Source: Clostridium sp. AM22-11AC (GTDB lineage Bacteria > Bacillota > Clostridia > Lachnospirales > Lachnospiraceae). Taken from it: a stretch of 64,000 nt of DNA. The DNA is taken from NCBI RefSeq assembly GCF_003473545.1, contig NZ_QUCM01000001.1, positions 248,001 to 312,000 on the forward strand. Reading direction: 5' to 3'. Positions 8,164-16,465 of the stretch are shown in pieces; position 1 is the stretch's first letter, and each line of letters opens with the position of its first letter. The notes beneath the pieces are model-generated. The model searched no databases, was not told where the DNA came from, and saw only the letters and a list, made by a program, of their open reading frames with translations. The position numbers and the translations under genes were made by a program.

Positions 8164-9180
8164 TTAGTTGTTTTTATGTTTTTTGCTCTTGCCTCTGCCG
8201 CTTCTTACGATTACGTCCATAAGTACTGCAACAACTACGATAATACCGATCACGATATTTCTGATAGCAACCGGTGCTCCTGCAAACTGAAGACCATTCT
8301 GTAAAACACCCCAGATACCGGAACCGATCACAGTACCAAGTAAAATACCGGAACCACCTAATGTAGATACGCCGCCGATTACAGAAGCTGCTACTGCATA
8401 CATTTCATAAGATGTACCAGCATCCATAGTACCTGTACCAGTTGAAGCACAGGTGATCAGACCTGTTATGCAGGCACAAAAAGCAGCTACAACGTAAACA
8501 TAGATAACTGTATTGTCTACATTAACACCGGAAAGTCTTGCTGCATCAATATTACTTCCTGTTGCGTAAATATGACGGCCGGTTCTGGTACAGCTCATTA
8601 TGTAGTTAAAGATGAACCAGATCACCAGAGCGATCCAGAAAGCACTGAAGATACCTAATATCTTACCACTGTAGAAGAAGGTACGGAAACCTTTTGCAGC
8701 TTCACCAATGGAGTCTGTATTGTAATTACCATTGACGATCTGTGCAATACCTCTTGCAATTGTCATTGTACCTAAGGTTGCGATGAAAGGTGGCAGCTTG
8801 CATTTTGATACCAGAATGCCATTTACATAACCAACTAACAGGCACACAACCAATGTGATAACCACTGCAACCCACGGATTCATTCCATGACACATTAGGG
8901 TTGCTGAGATCATACAGCTCATACCTACTACAGAACCAATAGAAAGATCGATATTTCCTGTAAATAATACATAGGACTGTCCTACACCGATCAGAAGTGT
9001 AGGTGCGATCTGGCGCAGCAGGTTCGCTGTATTTCTGTAAGTAAAGAAATTAGGATTGATAAATCCAAACACCAGACATAAAACGATCAGACCTATTGTT
9101 ACGGTTATAACCTGTCCCATTCCCCTCTGGGAAAGGAAACGCCCCAGTACACCGGGCTTTTTATCACTTGAACTACTCAT
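8164..9180 (-). CDS. Sugar ABC transporter permease (RbsC/XylH type)
   Basis: 338 residues from the ATG at 9180, which has AAGGAGGG six bases upstream; a longer in-frame start at 9210 lacks a site. About 8-10 membrane helices. Family signatures include NLLRQIAPTLLIGVGQSYV, GSVVGMSCMISA, GNIDLSIG and GGVSTLGGSGILLGT. It forms the membrane channel with the ATPase encoded 36 bp upstream and the lipoprotein downstream. Single permease gene, so probably a homodimer. Confidence 0.92.
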   Translation of the reverse strand: MSSSSDKKPGVLGRFLSQRGMGQVITVTIGLIVLCLVFGFINPNFFTYRNTANLLRQIAPTLLIGVGQSYVLFTGNIDLSIGSVVGMSCMISATLMCHGMNPWVAVVITLVVCLLVGYVNGILVSKCKLPPFIATLGTMTIARGIAQIVNGNYNTDSIGEAAKGFRTFFYSGKILGIFSAFWIALVIWFIFNYIMSCTRTGRHIYATGSNIDAARLSGVNVDNTVIYVYVVAAFCACITGLITCASTGTGTMDAGTSYEMYAVAASVIGGVSTLGGSGILLGTVIGSGIWGVLQNGLQFAGAPVAIRNIVIGIIVVVAVLMDVIVRSGRGKSKKHKNN

Positions 9181-9216
9181 ATTGTCCCTCCTTGATGAGA
9201 TTAAATCCAAAATTCG

Positions 9217-10752
9217 TTATAACGCTGTTTTCTGTTCAAACTGCGTTGCCTTAGTTAAGATCATATCCTGGGTGGCCTCTTCTGCTGAAAGTTCTCCGGT
9301 AATACGGCCATCACACATAACAATAATGCGGTCACTCATTCCCATTACCTCTGGCATTTCAGAAGAAACAAACATAACACCAATGCCATTTTGCTTCAGC
9401 TGATTCATCAGGTTATAGATCTCTACCTTGGCAGCTACATCAATACCTCTGGTAGGCTCATCAAAGATAACAACTCTTGAATTTCTGGCCAGCCACTTGG
9501 CAACTACCACTTTCTGCTGATTTCCTCCTGAAAGGCTTCCTGCATCTACCTGTGCGTTAGGAAGCTTGATCTTCAGGGCTTTTACAGCATTATCAACCAT
9601 TGCTTTTTCTTTTTTCCGGTTTACAGTCCCCACTGGACCTTCACAAAGTATATCCAGATTCGGAAGGGCAATATTATCTGCAATACTAAGTCTTGTACAG
9701 AGACCGTCTTTTTTTCTGTCCTCAGGTGCCAGTACCAGACCTGCTTTAATGGAATCTGCCGGACAGCTGATCTTTACCTCTTTTCCATCAATAAAGATCT
9801 CTCCGCTTTCTTTCGGATCAATACCGAAGATCGCACGGGTTGTTTCTGTACGTCCTGCACCCATCAGTCCTGCAATTCCTACGATCTCACCTTCATATAA
9901 TTCCAGATTAATGTCCCGGACCATTCTTCCTGCATTCAGATGCTTTACTTCCAGGATCTTTTTGCCTTTTTCACAGGACACTCTTGGGAATTTCTCCTTG
10001 ATCTCATGTCCTACCATGTTGGCAATGATCTCATCCATCCTGTTAATATCATACGGCATCTGGGTAATGTATTTTCCATCGCGCATGATGATAACACGGT
10101 CTACAATGTGCTGCAGTTCCTCCAGACGGTGGGATATGTAGATAATACCGATACCCTCCGACTTTAACTGGTGGATGATCTTAAACAGCTCATCGATCTC
10201 CTTGGATGTAAGTGCTGAAGTAGGTTCATCCATGATCAATACTTTGGCATTCTGTGAAAGTGCCTTTGCGATCTCCACCATCTGCTGTTTGGATACAGCC
10301 AGTTCACTGACCTGTTCCCTTGGATCAATATCAATATTTAACTTATGAAGGATCTCTTTTGTTTCCTGGTTCATACGTTCATTGTCCAGACGGCCATTTT
10401 TTATCAGTTCCCGTCCCAGGAAAATATTCTCCGCCACACTTAAATGAGTACACATATTTAATTCCTGATGGATAATGGACACACCTGCATTTTTTGCCTT
10501 ATTTGCATCCCACTCACCGATCTTGTTCCCAAACAGGATGATCTCTCCATCATCTCTCTGATAAACACCTGAAAGGATCTTCATCAGTGTTGACTTACCT
10601 GCACCGTTTTCCCCCAACAGTGCCAGCACCTCTCCAGCATACAGGTCCAGTTTTACATTATCCAAGGCCTTTACACCGGGAAACTCTTTCATAATGCCTG
10701 TCATTCGGACCAGTTCTTTCCCCACAGGCACCTCTGCCTTCTTTTCTCCCAT
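9217..10752 (-). CDS. Sugar ABC transporter ATP-binding protein (RbsA/MglA type)
   Basis: 511 residues with two tandem ATPase domains. The first has an intact Walker A (GENGAGKST, residues 48-56), signature region VSKQQMVEIAKAL and Walker B LIMDEPTSAL. The second has the usual degenerate Walker A of this family (GLMGAGRTET), signature LSGGNQQK and Walker B VIFDEPTRGID. It energises import with the permease and lipoprotein that follow. Compare the catalytically dead relative at 12204-13652 in the neighbouring regulatory operon. Confidence 0.95.
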   Translation of the reverse strand: MGEKKAEVPVGKELVRMTGIMKEFPGVKALDNVKLDLYAGEVLALLGENGAGKSTLMKILSGVYQRDDGEIILFGNKIGEWDANKAKNAGVSIIHQELNMCTHLSVAENIFLGRELIKNGRLDNERMNQETKEILHKLNIDIDPREQVSELAVSKQQMVEIAKALSQNAKVLIMDEPTSALTSKEIDELFKIIHQLKSEGIGIIYISHRLEELQHIVDRVIIMRDGKYITQMPYDINRMDEIIANMVGHEIKEKFPRVSCEKGKKILEVKHLNAGRMVRDINLELYEGEIVGIAGLMGAGRTETTRAIFGIDPKESGEIFIDGKEVKISCPADSIKAGLVLAPEDRKKDGLCTRLSIADNIALPNLDILCEGPVGTVNRKKEKAMVDNAVKALKIKLPNAQVDAGSLSGGNQQKVVVAKWLARNSRVVIFDEPTRGIDVAAKVEIYNLMNQLKQNGIGVMFVSSEMPEVMGMSDRIIVMCDGRITGELSAEEATQDMILTKATQFEQKTAL

Positions 10753-10792
10753 ATTTGCTTCCTTTCAAAGATGCTTTGCGACTGCGCTGACA

Positions 10793-12094
10793 TTATTCCG
10801 TCAGTGATTCGATCCTCAGACAGCACTCCATCATAGCACGGTCTGTATGATAAATACATTTCCATTGATTTCCGGTATCATCGATCACCGGTGTTCCATC
10901 TGCTAAAAGCAACTGTCTGGACTCTCCAACCTCCGGATTATAGAAATATTTCTTATCAAATTCCCATAACTTTATGAAGGTATCCAGATATCTCTCATCC
11001 TCAGTAGCCTGATAGGAATCAAGGAAACCTGTCAGTGACTCAAAGTTCTGCCACCATTCTTTATCTGTTACAACAATACGGCCATCGTGCATTCCATCTC
11101 TGTAAATACCGCCGTGGATATTGTCCCAGCCATTTGCCAGTGTGTAATCTGCAAATTTTCTGGTAAATTCTCTGGCAGGCGGAAGTCCCAGCACTTCATA
11201 TGCACGGTTCAACAGCCAGATCAGTTCAATATTGTGTCCATAAGAAGTAGTATCTAATGGATTTTTGTTAGCACTTTCCGGATCTCTGTCATAATTCCAG
11301 GTTCTGCGAATGGAAATAGCCGGCTTTGGTGTAAAATCAATACTAAACTGATTTCTTCCACACCAGAAATCATAATCAACCATGTGTTTTAACACAATAT
11401 CAATGATTTCCTGAAGAGCTCTCTTATGTACTTCCTTGTGGGTTGCCTCATAAAGAGTTGTATATGCTTCCATGGTGTGCATGTGGATATCCAGGGATTT
11501 CAGGCCTCCTCCATAAACTCCGGCACTTTCCAGTGTCCAGTCCTCTTTGAAGTTCTCAAAATAGCCGCCGTAGAAAGTGTCTGCTGCATATTTTTTCAGA
11601 GCATCAAAGGTTTTTTCCGCATATTCGATACCTCGCTCATCACCGGTAGCCATATAATATTCAGCTAACGCATAGATTGCAAAGGTCTGTCCGTAAACCA
11701 GTTTCCCATTATCCAGAACATTTCCCTTCCGGTCTGTTACCCATGCCCAGCCGGTGTTCTTCTTATCCCAGAATTTATCAATGAAGAAATCTACACCCTG
11801 TTTTGCTGCTTCTTTGCATTTTTCTTCCCAGCCATAACGTTTTGCCAGGCCATTGCGAAGAAGTGCCGAAAATCCCCAGATCATACGTGTCTGGGTTACG
11901 ATCATTTTATCCTCAGGAGTTAATACTGCCAATTCCTTCATCAGCTTTCCTTTGGAATCAAAGCATACCAGATAACCGCCGTATTCTTTATCGATTCCAT
12001 TTTCAAGCCAAAATGGAACGCTTTCCTTCATAAAGCCTTCCATCTCTTTTTTTACTGTAAGGAGTTTTTCTCTCATTAACTGTTCCATTATCAT
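10793..12094 (-). CDS. AGE-family sugar 2-epimerase (N-acylglucosamine/cellobiose 2-epimerase-like)
   Basis: 433 residues, the full length of the (alpha/alpha)6-barrel epimerase family. Visible motifs are KEYGGYLVCFDSKGK near the N-terminus, RMIWGFSALLRN, DIHMHTMEAYTTLYE and YGHNIELIWLL, the last two supplying the conserved catalytic-site His residues. The start at 12094 follows AGGAGGGG. It is the first gene of the transport operon and is preceded by 21-bp direct repeats. It probably epimerises at C2 of a hexose, N-acylhexosamine or reducing-end glucose; which one is unresolved. Confidence 0.85.
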   Translation of the reverse strand: MIMEQLMREKLLTVKKEMEGFMKESVPFWLENGIDKEYGGYLVCFDSKGKLMKELAVLTPEDKMIVTQTRMIWGFSALLRNGLAKRYGWEEKCKEAAKQGVDFFIDKFWDKKNTGWAWVTDRKGNVLDNGKLVYGQTFAIYALAEYYMATGDERGIEYAEKTFDALKKYAADTFYGGYFENFKEDWTLESAGVYGGGLKSLDIHMHTMEAYTTLYEATHKEVHKRALQEIIDIVLKHMVDYDFWCGRNQFSIDFTPKPAISIRRTWNYDRDPESANKNPLDTTSYGHNIELIWLLNRAYEVLGLPPAREFTRKFADYTLANGWDNIHGGIYRDGMHDGRIVVTDKEWWQNFESLTGFLDSYQATEDERYLDTFIKLWEFDKKYFYNPEVGESRQLLLADGTPVIDDTGNQWKCIYHTDRAMMECCLRIESLTE

Positions 12095-12122
12095 TTACCC
12101 CTCCTGTTCTTTTATTAAGAAA

Positions 12123-12151
12123 ATTATAACAGAACAGGAGGAATTAATAAG
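12123..12151 (-). promoter_or_regulatory. Promoter of the epimerase/ABC transporter operon
   Basis: Minus strand: a weak -35 (CTTATT, 12146-12151), 17-base spacer, and TATAAT (12123-12128). The weak -35 next to tandem operator repeats fits a promoter that needs an activator. Confidence 0.6.
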
Positions 12152-12153
12152 GG

Positions 12154-12200
12154 GACACTTTTTAGAATAGGGTAGACATTTTTCAGAATAATGCAGACAT
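12154..12200 (-). promoter_or_regulatory. Tandem 21-bp direct repeats, probable AraC-type response regulator operator
   Basis: On the plus strand GACACTTTTTAGAATAGGGTA (12154) recurs as GACATTTTTCAGAATAATGCA with a period of exactly 21 bp (12154, 12175), and a third GACAT starts at 12196. Two helical turns per repeat is the arrangement bound by AraC/XylS-type domains. The repeats abut the -35 of the epimerase promoter, which fits activation by the response regulator at 14693-16312. The written repeat units overlap the spacing by design and should be aligned base by base. Confidence 0.65.
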
Positions 12201-12203
12201 CTA

Positions 12204-13652
12204 TCAAAAAAGTCTGCTGGTGATCCCGTACTCCTGTGGCTCTAACAGTACAGAAAAACTTCCGTCTTTTACGATCCCGATATGGTCTGATATATATACG
12301 CAATCTGTAAGATAGCCGGTCAAAAGCAGAATAGATACTCCTGCTGCCTTCAGTTCCTGCATCCGTTTTAAAATATAGGTACGGCAATGCATATCCCCAT
12401 AAGCAAAAGGCTTTTTTACCACCAGGATCTTAGGATGGAACAGGCTTATTTTATTATAGATCAGCCCATATTTTTCCTTTAAAGAAAGGGAATCAATATA
12501 TTTTGTGTCAATAACATCTCCTGCTTCCCCATAATATTCACTGCGCACACTGTTAATATATGACTGCTTTAAAATGCTTTTCTTTAATTTACGGTCCAGT
12601 AAAAAGGTAAGGTTTTCCAGATAGGACATTTCCGAAAAAAGGAAAGACTGCGCTGGATTATCATCTAAAACGATCATTCCCCGGTCCAGGCTGCTTTTTA
12701 CTTTTTTTTCCATTTTTTTGTGTGAGCAGAAAATATCTCCCTCATAGTCCACGTATTCCCCTGCAAGGATCCCGGTCAGCCGGTCCATGATCTGGTCACC
12801 TGAATCCAAAAGCGTAATGCATTCCCCAGGCTTAATTCCCAGACTCAGGTTATGTATGTCCCCATCTGTAATGTTTTTTAGCTCCAGCATATATCCCCGA
12901 TCCACTTTCGGCTTAAATACTGTATTTTCTTTAAAATAATAAATATAGGGAGCTATAGCCTCTTCCCTGAATTCCTCTGGTTCAAATAATTTTTTTATCC
13001 TTCCTCTGGAAAACAGGGCGATCCTGTCGCAGATCTTAAACATGATCCAGTGATGATAGCAGAAATACAGCGTAGAGATCCCCATGCTCTGCATTTTTCT
13101 TAAAAGCTGGTGAAACTGCGGGAAATCTGCCTGACCGATCAGTTTTTCCGGATACAGCACCACTAAAAGCTTGCTTCCCATTAAATAGGCCTTGGCGATC
13201 TCCACCATGATCCGCTCCATGGTAGTAAGCCTTTCCACCCTTTTATTCAGATCCAGATCCATGGAAAGCTGTTTTAAGACTCTGTCTGCCTGTTCTCTTA
13301 AAACCCATTCATTGATCACCTGTTTCTTAAATCCTGGGCGCATAACAAACAGGTTATCCGTTATAGACAGATCATTGATCAGAGAGCTTTTCTGGTCGAT
13401 CTGGTAAATACGGTTAGATGTTTCCTCCTGATTTAAATAACTGTTTACCAGTTTGCCACCCATATACACTCTTCCTGCATCAATAGGATGGTTCTTTGCC
13501 ATCAGTTCGATCAGTTCTTTGATCCCCCGGTCATTGACAGAAAGCAACCCTACGATCTCACCTGCAGTCATATAAAAACTGAAATTATCCAAATAAACAG
13601 CCCCGTCTTTTTTGCAGGTCACATTTTCAAAACGAAGTATTTCCTGTTTCAT
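12204..13652 (-). CDS. Catalytically degenerate two-domain ABC ATPase-like protein
   Basis: 482 residues, collinear with RbsA/MglA sugar ABC ATPases but with the ATP-handling motifs erased in both halves. The first Walker A position reads LLSVNDRGIKEL (no GKS/T), the signature LTTMERIMVEIAKAYL and Walker B LLVVLYPEKL. The second half has LLDSGDQIMDRL, LSLKEKYGLIYNK and ILVVKKPFAYGD. The length and reading frame are intact and it has a good ribosome site (AGGAGG), so it is not a pseudogene. It is third in the operon after the response regulator and kinase (33-bp gap). I infer a regulatory role, for example docking to the permease to report transport activity to the kinase. Confidence 0.8.
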   Translation of the reverse strand: MKQEILRFENVTCKKDGAVYLDNFSFYMTAGEIVGLLSVNDRGIKELIELMAKNHPIDAGRVYMGGKLVNSYLNQEETSNRIYQIDQKSSLINDLSITDNLFVMRPGFKKQVINEWVLREQADRVLKQLSMDLDLNKRVERLTTMERIMVEIAKAYLMGSKLLVVLYPEKLIGQADFPQFHQLLRKMQSMGISTLYFCYHHWIMFKICDRIALFSRGRIKKLFEPEEFREEAIAPYIYYFKENTVFKPKVDRGYMLELKNITDGDIHNLSLGIKPGECITLLDSGDQIMDRLTGILAGEYVDYEGDIFCSHKKMEKKVKSSLDRGMIVLDDNPAQSFLFSEMSYLENLTFLLDRKLKKSILKQSYINSVRSEYYGEAGDVIDTKYIDSLSLKEKYGLIYNKISLFHPKILVVKKPFAYGDMHCRTYILKRMQELKAAGVSILLLTGYLTDCVYISDHIGIVKDGSFSVLLEPQEYGITSRLF

Positions 13653-13685
13653 AGCTGCCTCCTGTTTATCAGCATGTTCGTTACA

Positions 13686-14696
13686 TCAATTCCTTACAAC
13701 CGGAAGTGTGATCTCCACATCCGTTCCCACATCCGGCTGGCTGTAGATATAAATGCCATATTCTTCCCCAAACAAAAGCTTAATACGGTTATTTACATTT
13801 TTAACTGCAATTCCGCCTTTTTTACCGGTTTCCCCGTTGTTTTCCTCCTCCAGTCTCAGGGCTCTCAGCTGTTCATTCATAACCTTCACCTGACCTTTTT
13901 CAATGCCTACACCATCATCTGAGATCATAATGATCAGATGGCTGTCTGTCACAGTGACCTTAATATCCAGATGACCTGTTCCAATCTTGCGCTCCAGTCC
14001 ATGATAAATGGAATTTTCCACGATCGGCTGCAAAGTCAGCTTGGGAAGCTGGCACATAAGCGCTTCCTCTTCATCCTCACAGTCATAGCGGATCCTCAGA
14101 TCCAGCTTGCTGCCAAAACGAAACTGCTGGATATAATAATAATTTTCCACATTTGCCAGTTCTTCTTCCAATGTGACCAGGTTATTTACCTGGGAAATGG
14201 TATAGCGGAAGTAAGTTGCCAGTGCCTCCGTCATCTCCGCAATAGAATCCACCCCTGCGATCAGCGCCTCTGCCCGGATGCCTTCCAGAGTATTATAAAG
14301 AAAATGGGGATTGATCTGATTCTGTAATGCCAGATATTCCGATTTTTTCTTAGATACAGTGATCAGCTCGCTTTTGTCTAACAGGGCATAAAAACGACGC
14401 AGCATATTCTGCTCTTCCTCATTTAAAAGATAAGGCATATGGTAAATATCCTCATAACTGTCCCCTCTGGCAAAAGCCGCCTTTATCCGGCTGTTCACTT
14501 TTAAAGGCCGGTAGATCAGCTGATAAGCGGCATAAAGCAGGATAACATAAAGCACTCCTAAAAACAAAATAAACCACTTCATTTTCTCCGTCTTCCAATC
14601 CTGAAGGAACAGGATAAACAACAGACTGATATGAAAAATCAAAAAAATCGCTGCGCCCCAACGTATACGGTCAAAAAGATAACTTTCTTTATTCAT
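13686..14696 (-). CDS. Sensor histidine kinase, LytS/YesM type
   Basis: 336 residues from the ATG at 14696, which overlaps the response regulator stop (ATGA) and has AGGAAG upstream; translational coupling is likely. Two membrane helices (about 13-31 and 40-60) are joined by only ~8 residues, so no extracellular sensor domain exists. The His_kinase box NQINPHFLYNTLEG carries the phosphorylated His, and the ATPase domain shows QPIVENSIYHGL, DDGVGI and GGIAVKNVNNR. Without an external domain, the signal may come from a partner such as the sugar transporter or the dead ATPase encoded next. Confidence 0.9.
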   Translation of the reverse strand: MNKESYLFDRIRWGAAIFLIFHISLLFILFLQDWKTEKMKWFILFLGVLYVILLYAAYQLIYRPLKVNSRIKAAFARGDSYEDIYHMPYLLNEEEQNMLRRFYALLDKSELITVSKKKSEYLALQNQINPHFLYNTLEGIRAEALIAGVDSIAEMTEALATYFRYTISQVNNLVTLEEELANVENYYYIQQFRFGSKLDLRIRYDCEDEEEALMCQLPKLTLQPIVENSIYHGLERKIGTGHLDIKVTVTDSHLIIMISDDGVGIEKGQVKVMNEQLRALRLEEENNGETGKKGGIAVKNVNNRIKLLFGEEYGIYIYSQPDVGTDVEITLPVVRN

Positions 14697-16312
14697 GAAT
14701 AGATCTTCCTGTACTCTCCCGGCTTCAGTCCGGTATATTTTATAAAACATTTCGTGAAATATTTCACATCTGCATAGCCTACCTTTTCGCAGATCACATT
14801 CATTCCCTCATTTCCGGAAACCAGCAGTTTTTTCGCTGCATCCATACGCACTGACTGCAAAAATTCCAGAAAAGTTACCCCTGTTTCTTTCTTAAAAAGC
14901 GTGCTGAAATATCCAGGAGCAAAGCCAGCCATCTCACTTACTTCTTCTAAGGTAAGCGAACGGCTGTAATTTTCTTCTATGTACTGCTTTGCCTGCCGTA
15001 TGGGCCGGTTATCTTCTGCCTTCTTCGCTTCAGAAGCTTTTTGCAGAGATCTTCCTATCGTCCCACCTAAAAGGCGGAACAGTTCTTCTATATCTGCACA
15101 TTCCCCTGCGTCTTTACTGAATTCTTCCACAAATTTAGCTTCACTGTCCACACGGATCCCCCTGCTCTTCATGCAAAACAAATAATGATTGCAGGCCTCC
15201 TTAGTCATCTGCAGGATCTCATAACCGGTGATCCCCGGATAGTTCTTTAATACATCCCGCAAACCTTCAATAGTCCGCCTTGTCTCCACTACATTTAAAG
15301 CTTCGACTGCCCGTTCCATTTCCCTGTTAAAACGGTAAAATGCCTCACTGTTTATAAAATCAGAGTTTTTTCTCTGTTGTGCTTCATCCATTTCCAGCAT
15401 CCGCCCGGTTCCTAAAAGAAGCCTCTGCTTTATCATAAATACAGCGTCCAGAAAAGACTTCCTGATACTGCCCGCTGTGTTTACCATGCTTCCCATTCCT
15501 ATGGTAACACTCATTCCATTTAAGATACTTTCCTGGGCTTTCAGTTCATCCAGCATCTGGCGCACATTTTTCCGCACATTTTTGCTCTCTTCTTCCCCGA
15601 AATTCAACAGAAGATAAAAGGTAGAGAACTCTGCATAAACCTCATGGTCAAAACATACCGGTTCCAGATACTGTAACGCCAAGCCTGCTGCCTTGTCTGC
15701 TAGGAAGGAAATACAGCTGTCATTGTGGTTTACATGGTCAAATTTGATGGCTGCAACCTGGAACACTCCCTCACGGAAATGGAAATGATACTGATTGTTC
15801 AGTTCTTTCAGGCTGATAATATTTTCCCGCTCCCGGTCTCCGTAGATCATACGGGAAATAAAACTGGTACGCAGCTTTCCTGCATCATTTTTTAAGGCAA
15901 GGCGGACTCTTTCTTCAAAATTTAACTGTTCATTTTTCTCCCTGTAAATATCTGCGATCTTTTGTAAGGTATCCCGTAATTCCTCTTTTTTAATAGGCTT
16001 TAAGAGATAATTTCTCACACCATAACGGATCGCCGTCTGGGCGTATTCAAAATGCCTGTATCCACTGATTATGATGATCTCTGTATCCGGCAGTTTTTCT
16101 TTTACTTTCCTGATCAGTTCCATCCCATCAATTCCAGGCATCCGTATGTCTGTGATCAGAATCTCCGGTTTACAGATTTTTGCCTGCTCTAATGCCTCAA
16201 TACCATTAGAAGCAGTTGCCGCTATTTTTAACCCCATTTCTTCCCAGTTGATCAGCTTTATGATCAGCTGACAGATCTTTTCTTCATCATCTGCGATCAA
16301 TACTTTCAGCAT
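14693..16312 (-). CDS. Response regulator, receiver plus AraC-type DNA-binding domain (YesN-like)
   Basis: 539 residues from the ATG at 16312 (GGAGGGGG directly before it); the longer open frame upstream has no site. Residues 1-120 are a receiver (LIADDEEK, phospho-Asp in DIRMPGIDG, Lys in YLLKPIKKEE). A ~280-residue middle region of unknown fold follows. The last ~100 residues are an AraC helix-turn-helix pair (LEEVSEMAGFAPGYFSTLFKKE, then ICEKVGYADVKYFTKCF). It probably activates the epimerase-ABC operon through the 21-bp repeats at 12154-12200. Confidence 0.92.
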   Translation of the reverse strand: MLKVLIADDEEKICQLIIKLINWEEMGLKIAATASNGIEALEQAKICKPEILITDIRMPGIDGMELIRKVKEKLPDTEIIIISGYRHFEYAQTAIRYGVRNYLLKPIKKEELRDTLQKIADIYREKNEQLNFEERVRLALKNDAGKLRTSFISRMIYGDRERENIISLKELNNQYHFHFREGVFQVAAIKFDHVNHNDSCISFLADKAAGLALQYLEPVCFDHEVYAEFSTFYLLLNFGEEESKNVRKNVRQMLDELKAQESILNGMSVTIGMGSMVNTAGSIRKSFLDAVFMIKQRLLLGTGRMLEMDEAQQRKNSDFINSEAFYRFNREMERAVEALNVVETRRTIEGLRDVLKNYPGITGYEILQMTKEACNHYLFCMKSRGIRVDSEAKFVEEFSKDAGECADIEELFRLLGGTIGRSLQKASEAKKAEDNRPIRQAKQYIEENYSRSLTLEEVSEMAGFAPGYFSTLFKKETGVTFLEFLQSVRMDAAKKLLVSGNEGMNVICEKVGYADVKYFTKCFIKYTGLKPGEYRKIYS

Positions 16313-16403
16313 GTTCCCCCTCCTCATTGGACAAAACATCTTCTGGTATATCAGTGTACCATCTCCAACAGATTTACGCCAGATGCAGCGGCAAAAAACT
16401 AAC

Positions 16404-16436
16404 ACAAAAAACGCGCCCCACAAAGGGACGCGTTCC
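16404..16436 (-). terminator. Terminator of the decarboxylase operon
   Basis: Minus strand AACGCGTCCC, loop, GGGGCGCGTT, then a run of T. It lies about 30 bp after the oadA stop and separates this operon from the response regulator's promoter region. Confidence 0.8.
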
Positions 16437-16465
16437 ATACTTATCTTATTCCGGATATACCAAAA

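Noticed and set aside
12204..13652. Pseudogene status for the degenerate ABC ATPase
   Set aside because: No stops or frameshifts over 482 codons, a good ribosome site and conserved operon spacing argue for a functional non-ATPase role.
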